Below, one piece after another: positions 53,586 to 63,053 of a stretch of DNA of 64,000 bases. The notes below the pieces were generated by a model. The model was not told the DNA's origin. It made no database searches and saw only the letters and a program-made list of their open reading frames with translations. How positions within the stretch are numbered: position 1 is the stretch's first letter; each line of letters opens with the position of its first letter. Location of the stretch: assembly GCF_008086595.1 (NCBI RefSeq), contig NZ_RXYA01000011.1, forward strand, positions 62,001-126,000. Direction: 5' to 3'. Position numbers and translations under genes: made by a program. This DNA is from Acetobacterium paludosum. Its GTDB lineage: Bacteria; Bacillota; Clostridia; Eubacteriales; Eubacteriaceae.

Positions 53586-54710
53586 ATGTGCGAAGAAGAG
53601 AAAAAGAAAAAAGGCTGGTTTTCTAAAGCCTGGAAGAACTATTCAAATGCTTTTTTTCTGATTTTAATAATTGGTGTCACAGCTATCATTATATTTACCC
53701 AAGTTGACCTGGTAGAATTTCAGAAGACACTCAAACAAACAAAGGGTGAATTCTTACTTTTGGGGATTGGCTGTGTTTTTCTTTATTGGTTTCTAGAGGC
53801 CTATATGTTATTAAAACTCATGAGGCAGGAAAATTCAAATGAAAAATTTTCATTTGCCTTTACGCTGACCATGGTTGGTCAATATTACAATCTTCTTGAT
53901 CCCAGTTCAAGTGGCGGGCAACCGATTCAGCTGTATGAAATGTCGAAAAAAAAATACGGCCTTGGAACAGGCACGGCTGTTCTTGTTCAAAAATATGCTT
54001 TGTATCAGATTACAATTACTTTTCTGGCAATCATAGCGATTGTCTTTTGTACGACGGAGCTCAACCAGAGTCTGGATGCCGTTAAGTGGCTGATTGCTTT
54101 TGGTCTGGTTTTAAATGTAGCCGCGATTGTTTTTATCGGCATTCTTGTGTTTAATCCAAATGCGGCAAGGGGGATTTTACTAAGCTGTGTAAAAATTCTT
54201 CTAAAATTGCGCATCCTTAAAAATTCTGAAAAACAGTGTAAAAAAATTGATCATTTTGTGGGAGAATACAAGCTGGCTGTTGAAGGTCTGAAAGATAAAA
54301 AAAAAGAAACTCTGCAATTATTTTTTGTTTCGATCATACAGATGATGGCTTTCTATTCGGTTGGCTATTTCGTGTACTTGTCTTTGGGATTAAACAGCGT
54401 TAATGCCGTAACAATTATTTCTCTTCAAGCGATCCTTTATGTAGCAGTGGCCTTTGTACCAACGCCTGGTGCAGTCGGAGGAGCTGAAGCAGGCTTTTTA
54501 CTGATATTTGGACCTATTTACGGGGCGGTAAATGCCCCGGTAGCAATGATTCTTTGGCGAATGATCACTTTTTATTTTATTCTTGTCTTTGGCGGTGTTT
54601 ATTTATCCATTCATTCCATTAAAATGGGAAAGGAAAAAGTGAATGCCATTGGTGAAGAATTATCTGGCGAAGTTGATTATTTAATCGAAGAAAACAAAAA
54701 AAAACAGTGA
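53586..54710 (+). CDS. YbhN/UPF0104-like flippase-domain membrane protein
   Basis: This 374-residue protein has about eight membrane helices of the lysylphosphatidylglycerol synthase TM/UPF0104 family. SSSGGQPIQLYEMSKKKYG near residue 112 and FVPTPGAVGGAEAGFLLIFG near 295 are family hallmarks. There is no C-terminal aminoacyl-transferase domain, so it is not a full MprF. A role in lipid translocation is suggested by the family, not shown. It stands alone after the second two-component system. Confidence 0.83.
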   Translation: MCEEEKKKKGWFSKAWKNYSNAFFLILIIGVTAIIIFTQVDLVEFQKTLKQTKGEFLLLGIGCVFLYWFLEAYMLLKLMRQENSNEKFSFAFTLTMVGQYYNLLDPSSSGGQPIQLYEMSKKKYGLGTGTAVLVQKYALYQITITFLAIIAIVFCTTELNQSLDAVKWLIAFGLVLNVAAIVFIGILVFNPNAARGILLSCVKILLKLRILKNSEKQCKKIDHFVGEYKLAVEGLKDKKKETLQLFFVSIIQMMAFYSVGYFVYLSLGLNSVNAVTIISLQAILYVAVAFVPTPGAVGGAEAGFLLIFGPIYGAVNAPVAMILWRMITFYFILVFGGVYLSIHSIKMGKEKVNAIGEELSGEVDYLIEENKKKQ

Positions 54711-54849
54711 AAAAAATATTGTTTGATATTTCTGGACAAAACTAGATTGCATGGTAAATGATTCATCATTTCATACCAAAACTTTGTCTTGGAGACTATT
54801 GATACTGCTAGTATCTTCACGACTTTTTTTACACTTTGTCTGCAGTTTT

Positions 54850-54879
54850 GAGGAAATACGCTTCTTGTATTTCCTTTTG
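54850..54879 (+). terminator. Terminator before trmL
   Basis: AGGAAATAC (54851-54859) pairs with GTATTTCCT (54867-54875), followed by a T-run. Confidence 0.8.
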
Positions 54880-54919
54880 GTTTGTCTAGCGCCCATATAA
54901 AAAATGAAAGGACTATTTA

Positions 54920-55384
54920 ATGAACATTATTCTTTATCAACCAGAAATACCACAAAATACGGGAAATATTTCCCGAACTTGCGCTTTAACTGAGACCACG
55001 CTCCATCTTATTAAACCCTTGGGATTTTCCCTCGATGAGAAGCATTTGAAACGGGCCGGTTTAGATTATTGGGATCTTTTGGATTTGCACGTCTATGAAT
55101 CTTTTGATGATTTTATTAAAAAAAATCCGGATGCAAAATTGTATCTGCTCACGACAAAGGCAGAAAAATATTATGATAATATCGATTATGATGAAAATGC
55201 CTTCTTGATGTTTGGGAAAGAAACGGCTGGGCTGCCAAGCGAAATTCATGAAGCATATCCTGAAAATCGTTTTAGAATACCCATGAAGAATCATGAAAAA
55301 GCCCGTTCGCTTAATCTTTCCAATGCGGTAAGTATTGTTCTATTTGAAGCGTTAAGACAACATCAATTCAAGGGACTTATTTAA
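54920..55384 (+). CDS. trmL: tRNA (cytidine(34)-2'-O)-methyltransferase
   Basis: This 154-residue SPOUT methyltransferase modifies the wobble ribose of tRNA-Leu. IILYQPEIPQNTGNISRTCA opens it, LMFGKETAGLP near residue 97 and the C-terminal trefoil-knot segment SLNLSNAVSIVLFEALRQ near 132 are diagnostic. It is monocistronic, with a terminator upstream and a new promoter downstream for the fumarase genes. Confidence 0.95.
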   Translation: MNIILYQPEIPQNTGNISRTCALTETTLHLIKPLGFSLDEKHLKRAGLDYWDLLDLHVYESFDDFIKKNPDAKLYLLTTKAEKYYDNIDYDENAFLMFGKETAGLPSEIHEAYPENRFRIPMKNHEKARSLNLSNAVSIVLFEALRQHQFKGLI

Positions 55385-55425
55385 CACTGAAAATTTATGA
55401 AAATAATTGAAAATCACATTACTTT

Positions 55426-55446
55426 ACTGTAACAGTGTGATATAAT
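55426..55446 (+). promoter_or_regulatory. Extended -10 and small palindrome before the fumarase operon
   Basis: TATAAT (55441-55446) is preceded by TGA, an extended -10. In the spacer ACTGT-A-ACAGT (55426-55436) is an inverted repeat that could be an operator for the LacI protein at the end of the operon. The -35 is weak. Confidence 0.4.
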
Positions 55447-55503
55447 TAACAGAATTATATAAAATAGAATGATATAAAAAGGATCATTTTCAAGGAGAAC
55501 TTA

Positions 55504-56346
55504 GTGAAAACAATTCAAACCAAAAAAATCATTGATACCGTTGCTGAAATGTGTATTGAAGCCAATACGTTTTTATCGGAAGATATGCTTGAAAGCTTAC
55601 GTACAGCAGAATCATCAGAAGAATCTGAAAACGGGAAAGAGATTCTTAAAACGATGTTGGATAATTTTGAGGTGGCTAAAAGAAGAACCATCCCCATTTG
55701 TCAGGACACGGGAATGGTTGTGATGTTTGTATCTTTTGGACAAGATTTGATGATTGCAGATGGCAGTCTTGAAGATGCCCTTCAAGCGGGGGTAGCAAAA
55801 GGGTACGAAGAAGGATATCTTCGCAAATCGGTGGTCGCAGATCCCTTCATCCGCACAAATACAAACAACAATACACCGGCGGTGATTCATTACAAGGTTG
55901 TTCCTGGGGATCAGCTAAAAATAAAAATATTACCAAAGGGATTTGGGAGTGAAAATACCAGTGCGCTTAAAATGTTAAAGCCATCAGATGGGATGGCTGG
56001 AGTTCGGGATTTTGTCATTAAAACCGTTGAAGCCGGAAGTCCTAATGCTTGCGCACCAATCGTGGTTGGTGTAGGCGTAGGAGGAACGATGGAAAAAGCC
56101 GCATTGATGGCAAAAGAAGCGTTGGGACGTCCTTTGTGGATGCGTAATCCATTGGACCATGTTGCTGCTCTTGAAGACTATCTGTTGGAAGCCTGTAATA
56201 ATTTGGGAATCGGTCCCATGGGCTTAGGTGGCGTTAATACTGTGCTGGGGGTAAATGTGGAAGTCTTCCCAACTCATATCGCCGGATTACCGGTAGCGGT
56301 AAATATTTCCTGCTATGTTAACCGACATGTAGAAAGGGAGTTGTAA
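55504..56346 (+). CDS. Class I Fe-S fumarase/tartrate dehydratase, alpha subunit
   Basis: This 280-residue subunit carries the Fe-S cluster ligands of class I hydro-lyases: ICQDTGMVVMF near residue 63, GSPNACAPIVVGVGVGG near 179 and LEACNNLGIGPMGLGG near 228. The enzyme interconverts fumarate and malate, or tartrate and oxaloacetate, using an oxygen-sensitive [4Fe-4S] cluster. The start is GTG 55504 after AAGGAGAAC. The beta subunit starts one base after its stop. Confidence 0.93.
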   Translation: MKTIQTKKIIDTVAEMCIEANTFLSEDMLESLRTAESSEESENGKEILKTMLDNFEVAKRRTIPICQDTGMVVMFVSFGQDLMIADGSLEDALQAGVAKGYEEGYLRKSVVADPFIRTNTNNNTPAVIHYKVVPGDQLKIKILPKGFGSENTSALKMLKPSDGMAGVRDFVIKTVEAGSPNACAPIVVGVGVGGTMEKAALMAKEALGRPLWMRNPLDHVAALEDYLLEACNNLGIGPMGLGGVNTVLGVNVEVFPTHIAGLPVAVNISCYVNRHVEREL

Positions 56347-56347
56347 G

Positions 56348-56899
56348 ATGACTGTTATTAATATTAAAACTCCGATGAGTAAAGAGGACCGTAAAAAGCT
56401 AAAAGCGGGGGATCATGTTCAAATATCAGGTACTATCTATACCGGACGTGATGCGGCACACAAGAGGATGATTGAGGCACTAAAAAAAGGCTCGCCGTTG
56501 CCGGTAGATTTTACCGATCAATTAATTTATTATGTGGGACCTAGTCCGGCAAAACCGGGAGAAATTATCGGATCGGCCGGACCGACCACCAGCGGGCGGA
56601 TGGATGCCTACACACCGGAGCTTCTGGAAAAGGGACTTGGTGGGATGATTGGCAAGGGCAATCGAAGTGAGAAGGTTATCAACAGTATGATGAATCATGC
56701 GGCCATATATTTTGGCTGTGTCGGCGGTGCTGGGGCGTTATTGCAAAGCTGCATCAAATCGGTCGAAATTTTAGCATATGAAGATCTCGGTACCGAAGCT
56801 ATTCGGAAAATTGAAGTAGAAAATTTTCCGGCGATTGTCGTAATCGATACTCAGGGAAATAACTTATATGAAACCGAAAGAAAAAAATATTTGAAATAA
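56348..56899 (+). CDS. Class I Fe-S fumarase/tartrate dehydratase, beta subunit
   Basis: This 183-residue swivelling-domain subunit has KAGDHVQISGTIYTGRDAAH near residue 20, GPTTSGRMDAYTPELLEKG near 79 and MIGKGNRS near 103. It completes the active site with the alpha subunit. The substrate (fumarate or tartrate) cannot be fixed from sequence alone. The argGH pathway makes fumarate, but the closest functional link is the aminotransferase gene immediately after. Confidence 0.93.
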   Translation: MTVINIKTPMSKEDRKKLKAGDHVQISGTIYTGRDAAHKRMIEALKKGSPLPVDFTDQLIYYVGPSPAKPGEIIGSAGPTTSGRMDAYTPELLEKGLGGMIGKGNRSEKVINSMMNHAAIYFGCVGGAGALLQSCIKSVEILAYEDLGTEAIRKIEVENFPAIVVIDTQGNNLYETERKKYLK

Positions 56900-56926
56900 A
56901 TTTTGGATTTTGCAGGAGGAATGAAA

Positions 56927-58186
56927 ATGAAAAAAGCGGAAATGGTAATTCAAACGTCTTTGAGAAAAGGGGGCACTGACCCCATTTTCAAAATTGCCGG
57001 AGAAGCCGAAAAGCGAGTCAAAGAATTTGGACCGGAAGCGGTTATCAATTCAACCATCGGGGCATTAATGGATGATAATGGCGAGCTTGTAACCTTTAAA
57101 GCTGTATATGACACCCTTAAATCGTTGCCAAACAACATGATCGCCAATTATTCTGGATTAGCCGGGCAGCCGGAATTTTTAGAAAAAATAGTCGATGCAT
57201 GTTTCAAAGCATATAAACCTGAAGGGTTTATTCGTGCAGTGGCAACGCCAGGGGGAACCGGTGCCATTCGCCATGCATTCTGTAATTATACTGAATTAGG
57301 AGATGCCATTCTGCTGACTGATTGGCGCTGGTCCGCTTATGAAACCATTGCCGATGATAATCACCGAAAAATCGCAACTTTCCCACTTTACAATGAAAAG
57401 GGCGGCTTTAATCTGGAAGGTTACAAGAAAAGTGTCTTGGAATTATTACAAAAGCAAAAAAGAGTTTTAACCGTATTAAATACGCCGGCTCACAATCCAA
57501 CCGGTTATACCATTTCCAATGAAGAGTGGAAAGAAATTAAAGCATTTATTATCGAAACGGCTGAAGCACAACCAGAGTCTAAAATTATTTTACTGGTTGA
57601 CCTGGCCTATATCGATTTTGCGGGTAAAGCGGATGAAGCCCGAAAATTTATGAAAATACTGACGGGAATGCCCCATAATGTGCTAACATTATATGCCTAT
57701 ACCTGTTCAAAGAGTTATACCATGTATGGATTGAGAAATGGTGCCATTATTTGTGTGGCACCGACAGCAGAAATTGCAACAGAATTTGCAAACTCCTGTA
57801 CCTATTCCAATCGTGGCAACTGGTCAAATGGAACACGTGGTGCCATGGAAACCATTACTCGAATTTTCAGTGATGAGGAACTTTATAATCAGGCAATGGC
57901 GGAACAGAGCTTTTACAAGTGTATTTTAAGAAGACGTGCTGATGCTTTTGTTGAAGAGGCAAATAAAATTGGTTTAAAGATGGTTACTTATTGTGACGGC
58001 TTTTTTATCAGTCTTCCTTGTGATCACCCTAAAGAAGTGAGTGATCGTCTGATGGAGAAGAATACTTTTGTAGTGCCTTTGGGAAAAGGCCTTCGATTCG
58101 CTCCATGTGCTGTGTCGGAAGAGAAATGTCGTCGTGCACCACAACTTATATTACAGGCGATGAAAGAAGTGGGAGACGGTTGTTAA
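56927..58186 (+). CDS. Class I/II PLP aminotransferase, aromatic/aspartate-like
   Basis: This 419-residue enzyme has the aminotransferase core ATPGGTGAIRHAFCNY near residue 107, TPAHNPTGYTIS near 185, DLAYIDFAG and the PLP lysine in TCSKSYTMYGLRNG near 261. It resembles aromatic and aspartate aminotransferases that use 2-oxoglutarate. The start is ATG 56927, 7 bases after AGGAGG; the ORF could extend to a TTG at 56903 without a site. The fumarase genes upstream and a LacI gene downstream make one operon. Aspartate to fumarate/malate conversion through oxaloacetate is one possible reading. Confidence 0.88.
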   Translation: MKKAEMVIQTSLRKGGTDPIFKIAGEAEKRVKEFGPEAVINSTIGALMDDNGELVTFKAVYDTLKSLPNNMIANYSGLAGQPEFLEKIVDACFKAYKPEGFIRAVATPGGTGAIRHAFCNYTELGDAILLTDWRWSAYETIADDNHRKIATFPLYNEKGGFNLEGYKKSVLELLQKQKRVLTVLNTPAHNPTGYTISNEEWKEIKAFIIETAEAQPESKIILLVDLAYIDFAGKADEARKFMKILTGMPHNVLTLYAYTCSKSYTMYGLRNGAIICVAPTAEIATEFANSCTYSNRGNWSNGTRGAMETITRIFSDEELYNQAMAEQSFYKCILRRRADAFVEEANKIGLKMVTYCDGFFISLPCDHPKEVSDRLMEKNTFVVPLGKGLRFAPCAVSEEKCRRAPQLILQAMKEVGDGC

Positions 58187-58225
58187 GGTTTCAGGATTCC
58201 TGTTTAAAAATTGAAAGGTGAAAAA

Positions 58226-59239
58226 ATGAAAGTTAAAATCGTTGATGTTGCTCGAGAAGCTAATGTTTCGGTTGCTACCGTGTCACGTGTTGTAAATAAT
58301 ATTCCTTTGGTTAATGAAGAAACCAGGGAACGGGTTTTAGAGGCCATAAAAAGAACGGGTTATAAACCCAATGCAATCGCAAGAAGTTTGAAAATTCAAA
58401 AAACAAACACCATGGGAATTATGATTCCGGATATAACCAATCCATATTATACCGAGATTGTTCGTGGAGCGGAAGATGTATGCGGGATTTATCATTACAA
58501 TATTATTTTAAGTAATACTGATTTTAATCCGGAAAAAGAAATGAAAGCCCTTAATGTATTAGTTGAAAAACAATGCGATGGGATCATTTACGTCGGAAAA
58601 GATTTAAGTGAGGAAATGCAAAAAGAACTGATTGATGCTCCCAGTGAAGTTGTCCTGGGCTGCATTCCAGACAATAGCGGTTTTCTCAGCGGGGTGTTGA
58701 TTAATAATGAGGCCGCAGCTTATGAACTGGCGATTGAACTCATTAAAATGGGGCATGAAAAGTTTTTGCTATTCTTTGATGAAGTTGAAGAAGGCTATAT
58801 TTATAAGGAAAGAAAAAAGGGCTTTATAAAGGCATTTAAAGAAAAAAATATTGACTTTGATGATAGTCGAATTTTGGAGGCAAAATTAAGTCTGACAGGC
58901 GGCTACAGTTTGATGGAACAGGCTATTAATTCGGGAATCGAATTTACCTGTGTCTGCTGTTTTAATGATCAAATTGCTCTTGGTGCAATTCGCAAAGCAG
59001 AAGAAATGGGAAAAAAGGTGCCAGAAGACATTAGCATTTGTGGCTTTAATAACTTTTGGATTTCAGAATGGACAAAGCCCAAAATAACGACTGTTGCTCA
59101 ACCTATGTACGATATCGGAGCGATTTCGATGCGGATGCTGATCAAATTATGTGAAAAAGATAGTGACCGAACTGTTAATAATGTTTATGTCCCTCATGAA
59201 GTGATTATTCGTGACTCGGTGGCTCTGATTAAGAAGTAG
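58226..59239 (+). CDS. LacI family transcriptional regulator
   Basis: This 337-residue regulator has the LacI helix-turn-helix (VDVAREANVSVATVSRVVNN, residues 4-23), the hinge helix (YKPNAIARSLK) and a periplasmic-binding-protein-like effector domain (MGIMIPDITNPYYTEIVRGA onward). The ATG at 58226 is preceded by GAAAGGTG; the TTG at 58211 is less likely. It is the last gene of the fumarase-aminotransferase operon and probably responds to a related metabolite. Confidence 0.94.
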   Translation: MKVKIVDVAREANVSVATVSRVVNNIPLVNEETRERVLEAIKRTGYKPNAIARSLKIQKTNTMGIMIPDITNPYYTEIVRGAEDVCGIYHYNIILSNTDFNPEKEMKALNVLVEKQCDGIIYVGKDLSEEMQKELIDAPSEVVLGCIPDNSGFLSGVLINNEAAAYELAIELIKMGHEKFLLFFDEVEEGYIYKERKKGFIKAFKEKNIDFDDSRILEAKLSLTGGYSLMEQAINSGIEFTCVCCFNDQIALGAIRKAEEMGKKVPEDISICGFNNFWISEWTKPKITTVAQPMYDIGAISMRMLIKLCEKDSDRTVNNVYVPHEVIIRDSVALIKK

Positions 59240-59315
59240 CAAGAACTTTATGGTTTGGATGCAAAAACATTAATTGATTTAATCTTATATAAAAGAAAAC
59301 AAAAGGGGAGAATCA

Positions 59316-60485
59316 TTGGAATCAAGCAATATAACTCGGCTTAATGTTAATGGGAAAGAGATCATTCTGATTGGAACCGCCCATGTATCAAAAAACAGTG
59401 TTACTGAAGTTCGGGAAACCATAGAAAAAGAACAGCCGGATTCAATCTGTATTGAATTAGATCAACAACGTTATGATTCGATTGAACAAAAAGATGCATG
59501 GTCCAATACTGATATCGTTCAAATAATAAAAAGCAAACGAGCAGGATTTATGTTTGTCAATATTTTGCTTTCTAATTATCAGAGAAAATTGGCTGAGCAA
59601 TTTGGAATTGAATCGGGACAAGAAATGATGGAAGGCATTGCCTGTGCAAAAGAATTTGGAGCTGAACTTGTTTTGGCAGATCGCAGTATTCAGGTAACCT
59701 TTAATCGTATTTGGCGAGGGTGCAGCTTTTGGGAAAAAATCAAGGTCATTTTTTCAATTGCATTAAGTGTTGTCGATGACGAGGAAATTACTGAAGAAGA
59801 TTTAGAAAACCTTAAGTCGGAAGATATGCTCACAGCGGCATTATCGGAAATGGGATCAGCGTTTAAAGGGGTAAAAGAATACCTTGTCGATGAACGGGAC
59901 CAGTATTTATCGCAGAAAATTAAAAATGCACCTGGCGACAAGGTTGTTGCTGTTCTTGGTGCGGCCCATATTCCCGGAATAAAAGAAGCAATCAATAAAG
60001 ACATCGATGTTTCCCAGTTAGAGTTCATTCCACCAAAATCGAAGGTTGGAAAAGTGATCGGATGGATGATTCCCATTATGCTGATTGCGATAATTGTGAT
60101 CACTTTTATTGCTAATCCTGGTTCTGGATGGGAACAGGCAAAATCGTGGATTCTCTGGACCGGACTTTTGGCGGGGCTGGGAGCATTTATTGCCGGTGGT
60201 CATATTCTCTCAATATTAACCGCCATTGCGGTGGCACCTATTACAACGTTGCATCCTTTATTAGCGGCAGGATGGTTTTCAGGCATTGTTGAGGCTCATT
60301 ATCGGAAGCCGAAAGTTGAAGATTTTGAATCCCTGCCTAAAGATCTTGGAAGTTTTAAAGGATTATGGCATAATAAAGTGACAAAAGTATTGATGGTCGT
60401 GGTGTTTACCAATCTTGGAAGCAGTCTGGGAACCTGGTTGGGGGGATTAAATATCATTGGGATTTTCATTAAAACTTTTTCATAA
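59316..60485 (+). CDS. TraB/PrgY family membrane protein
   Basis: This 389-residue protein has an N-terminal TraB domain (IILIGTAHVSKNSVTEVRE near residue 15, DSICIELDQQRYDSI near 43, VVAVLGAAHIPGI near 210) and four C-terminal membrane segments (about 245-385). Enterococcal TraB/PrgY inhibits pheromone activity. In other bacteria the family is of unknown function, possibly a protease. The conserved GxxH and glutamate are present. The start is TTG 59316 after AGGGGAG. Confidence 0.87.
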   Translation: MESSNITRLNVNGKEIILIGTAHVSKNSVTEVRETIEKEQPDSICIELDQQRYDSIEQKDAWSNTDIVQIIKSKRAGFMFVNILLSNYQRKLAEQFGIESGQEMMEGIACAKEFGAELVLADRSIQVTFNRIWRGCSFWEKIKVIFSIALSVVDDEEITEEDLENLKSEDMLTAALSEMGSAFKGVKEYLVDERDQYLSQKIKNAPGDKVVAVLGAAHIPGIKEAINKDIDVSQLEFIPPKSKVGKVIGWMIPIMLIAIIVITFIANPGSGWEQAKSWILWTGLLAGLGAFIAGGHILSILTAIAVAPITTLHPLLAAGWFSGIVEAHYRKPKVEDFESLPKDLGSFKGLWHNKVTKVLMVVVFTNLGSSLGTWLGGLNIIGIFIKTFS

Positions 60486-60512
60486 ACATAGTGTTGTGCG
60501 TTTTAAAAAAAC

Positions 60513-60541
60513 TTGTGTATATATACAAAATAATATATAAT
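60513..60541 (+). promoter_or_regulatory. Promoter of the amino acid ABC transporter operon
   Basis: TTGTGT (60513-60518), 17 bases and TATAAT (60536-60541) precede the binding-protein gene by 35 bases. Confidence 0.6.
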
Positions 60542-60575
60542 TAACCACATTAGGAAGTTTAGAAAGGAGAAAATT

Positions 60576-61406
60576 ATGAATAAAAAATTTTTGGGTTTAA
60601 CCCTTGCTGCGGTTTTGTTGTTAGTACCAGCCTTTACCGGATGTTCATCTGGAAGCAAAACAGCTTCAGAAGACTCTTTGGCGGATGGGGTATTAAGTGT
60701 TGCTGTCGATGATACGTATCTACCAATGGAGTTTAGAGATGATCAAAACGAATTAGTTGGATTTGATATTGACTTTGCGAATGCATTAGCTGATCAATTA
60801 GGGGTTAAAGTAGAGTTTAAAACAGTTTCATGGGATGGCATCTTTAATGGTTTGACGGCAAAACAATATGATGCGGTTATCTCCAGTACGAGTATTACAC
60901 CGGAACGGTTAGCGTCATTCAGCATGACAGATCCCTATATTTCAAATGGTATTGTCATTGTATCCAGAAAAGATGCTGCACCTGTTACAACCTTCAAAGG
61001 ACTTGAGGGAAAGACATTAGGCGCTCAGATTCAAACAACGGCTGATATCGCGGCTGGAAAATTGAAAGAACAAGAAGGCGTTAATGTCGAAATAAAAGAA
61101 TATGATGGCATGCTGGATGCGTTTGCAGCACTGCAAGGCAAACAAATCGACAATGTTATTACTGACGTTGGCGTAGCTAAGTATTATGTTGCCCAAAATC
61201 CTGATTTATTTGTTGTAAGTTCTGATGTTTTGACCAATGAACCAATTGGTATTACATCTCGTTTAGACGACACGGCAACAACAAAAAAATTCAATGAAGC
61301 AATTAAAGCGCTTCAGAAAAATGGAAAATTGACTGAGATTTCCATGAAATGGTTTAATGAAGACATGACGAAAGACATTAATACAAAGCTTTCTGTTATT
61401 GAATAG
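60576..61406 (+). CDS. Polar amino acid ABC transporter substrate-binding lipoprotein
   Basis: This 276-residue protein has a lipoprotein signal with the lipobox FTGC at residues 20-23, then a type II binding-protein fold (DDTYLPMEFRDDQNELVGFD, FKTVSWDGIFNGL). It belongs to family 3, which binds Gln, His, Arg, Lys or cystine. The binding residues are not specific enough to name the ligand. The cysteine will be lipidated by Lgt, encoded at 34,525. Two hairpins separate it from the permease gene. Confidence 0.92.
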   Translation: MNKKFLGLTLAAVLLLVPAFTGCSSGSKTASEDSLADGVLSVAVDDTYLPMEFRDDQNELVGFDIDFANALADQLGVKVEFKTVSWDGIFNGLTAKQYDAVISSTSITPERLASFSMTDPYISNGIVIVSRKDAAPVTTFKGLEGKTLGAQIQTTADIAAGKLKEQEGVNVEIKEYDGMLDAFAALQGKQIDNVITDVGVAKYYVAQNPDLFVVSSDVLTNEPIGITSRLDDTATTKKFNEAIKALQKNGKLTEISMKWFNEDMTKDINTKLSVIE

Positions 61407-61437
61407 AAAACGATAAAATTTAATAAGAAAATTGAAT

Positions 61438-61490
61438 GGGACTTGTAGCAGTTACTGTGACAAGTCCTGTTCATGTATTAATATGAACAG
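61438..61490 (+). promoter_or_regulatory. Two hairpins between binding-protein and permease genes
   Basis: GGACTTGT/ACAAGTCC (61439-61446/61460-61467) and CTGTTCAT/ATGAACAG (61467-61474/61483-61490) stand back to back. They probably stabilise the binding-protein mRNA and reduce permease expression, a common arrangement. Confidence 0.65.
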
Positions 61491-61524
61491 AGGTTCATAA
61501 TTTAATAATGAAGGGAAGATCAAT

Positions 61525-62196
61525 GTGTTAAATCAAACCCAATTATGGGCAATTTTTGATGGGACAGTTGTTACCGTTGAGATTGCAATAGTAGCAATTA
61601 TTTTGGGGGCGTTTTTTGGTGTCATTGTTGCACTCGGAAGACTCTCGAAAAACAAGGTGGCCAATGCAGTATCATGGTTTTATATATGGTTTTTTAGAGG
61701 AACACCTTTATTGCTTCAACTGTTTATTATTTATTTTGCTATTCCAATTATTTATCTTGATTCTACCGGGATGACTTTTAATATCAATCCGATGGTTGGT
61801 GCATTTATTGCGTTTTCTTTGAATTCTACTGCGTATCTTGCTGAGATTATTCGGGCCGCAATTGAATCCATCGATAGCGGGCAGATGGAGGCAGCAAAGG
61901 CACTGGGAATGAGTTATCGTCAGGCGATGACTAAAATTGTTATTCCACAGACATTTAAAAGACTGGTTGCGCCGGTTGGCAATGAATTTATTATGTTACT
62001 TAAAGATACGTCATTGGTATCAACAATTGCACTTTTTGATTTGTTAAGAACTGTAAAAACAATGGCAAGCTCTGATGGAAACTGGATCTATTATGTTTAT
62101 GCAGCGGCAATTTATCTATTCTTAACCACCATTATTCAGGTTGCTTTTGATAAAATAGAAAAGAAACTTGGCGTTTATGAAAGACAAGGAAATTGA
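61525..62196 (+). CDS. Polar amino acid ABC transporter permease
   Basis: This 223-residue HisM/GlnP-type permease has five or six membrane segments. [15 protein letters not shown] is near residue 58, and the ATPase-contacting loop [21 protein letters not shown] near 122 is the EAA motif. It forms the membrane channel, probably as a homodimer since no second permease is encoded. The start is GTG 61525 after AAGGGAAG. The ATPase gene starts one base after its stop. Confidence 0.94.
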   Translation: MLNQTQLWAIFDGTVVTVEIAIVAIILGAFFGVIVALGRLSKNKVANAVSWFYIWFFRGTPLLLQLFIIYFAIPIIYLDSTGMTFNINPMVGAFIAFSLNSTAYLAEIIRAAIESIDSGQMEAAKALGMSYRQAMTKIVIPQTFKRLVAPVGNEFIMLLKDTSLVSTIALFDLLRTVKTMASSDGNWIYYVYAAAIYLFLTTIIQVAFDKIEKKLGVYERQGN

Positions 62197-62197
62197 T

Positions 62198-62956
62198 ATG
62201 AGTATGGTAAAATTAGTGAATGTTCGTAAGTCTTTTGGAAATTTGGAAGTTCTTAAAGGCGTTGACTTAGAAATCCAACCAGGAGAAGTTGTCTGTATTA
62301 TTGGTGCCAGTGGTTCTGGTAAAAGCACGATGTTACGTTGCCTAAACCATCTGGAGCGGATCACTGACGGAGAAATATATATTGAAGGTGAATTAGCAGA
62401 TAAACGAGAAAACAATAAGGATCTTATGAAAATCGATCCGGTAAAGGTACAAACTCTTTGTACCGATCTTGGTATGGTTTTTCAAAATTTCAACCTTTTT
62501 CCACATCTTTCTGTTATTGATAATGTTACAATTGCGCCAATAATTGTTAAAAAAGCGGACAAAAATGAGATCGAAAAGATAGCTTTGGATTTACTGAAAG
62601 AAGTGGGTTTATCTGATAAAAAAGATGAGTATCCATCAAGACTTTCAGGGGGGCAGCAGCAACGTGTAGCCATTGCCAGAGCACTGGCAATGGATCCTAA
62701 AATAATGATGTTTGATGAACCGACTTCGGCGCTTGATCCTGAACTCGTCGGCGAGGTATTGGGAACCATGCGGCATCTTGCTGAAAAAGGAATGACAATG
62801 ATTATTGTGACGCATGAAATAGGGTTTGCAAGAGAAGTTGCGGATCGGGTGATTTTTATGGATCAAGGCGTCATTTGCGAACAGGGAACACCGGAAGATG
62901 TTATTTTGAATCCAAAAGAAGAAAGAACAAAAAGCTTTCTCAATAAAATTTTATAG
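62198..62956 (+). CDS. Polar amino acid ABC transporter ATPase
   Basis: This 252-residue GlnQ/HisP-type ATPase has Walker [14 protein letters not shown] near residue 37, the signature [16 protein letters not shown] near 147, Walker [15 protein letters not shown] and the H-loop [17 protein letters not shown]. The start is ATG 62198, after AAGGAA; an upstream TTG at 62168 would overlap the permease end without a site. It completes a one-permease importer. Confidence 0.96.
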   Translation: MSMVKLVNVRKSFGNLEVLKGVDLEIQPGEVVCIIGASGSGKSTMLRCLNHLERITDGEIYIEGELADKRENNKDLMKIDPVKVQTLCTDLGMVFQNFNLFPHLSVIDNVTIAPIIVKKADKNEIEKIALDLLKEVGLSDKKDEYPSRLSGGQQQRVAIARALAMDPKIMMFDEPTSALDPELVGEVLGTMRHLAEKGMTMIIVTHEIGFAREVADRVIFMDQGVICEQGTPEDVILNPKEERTKSFLNKIL

Positions 62957-62964
62957 AATATTTG

Positions 62965-62993
62965 AAAAATTGTCTTATAGGCAATTTTTTTTA
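62965..62993 (+). terminator. Terminator of the ABC transporter operon
   Basis: AAAAATTG (62965-62972) pairs with CAATTTTT (62982-62989), followed by T. Confidence 0.7.
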
Positions 62994-63053
62994 TTTGCTT
63001 TAAAATACATAGCATGGTACAATCAGCACATGCAAACTTTTGGAGGGATCAAA

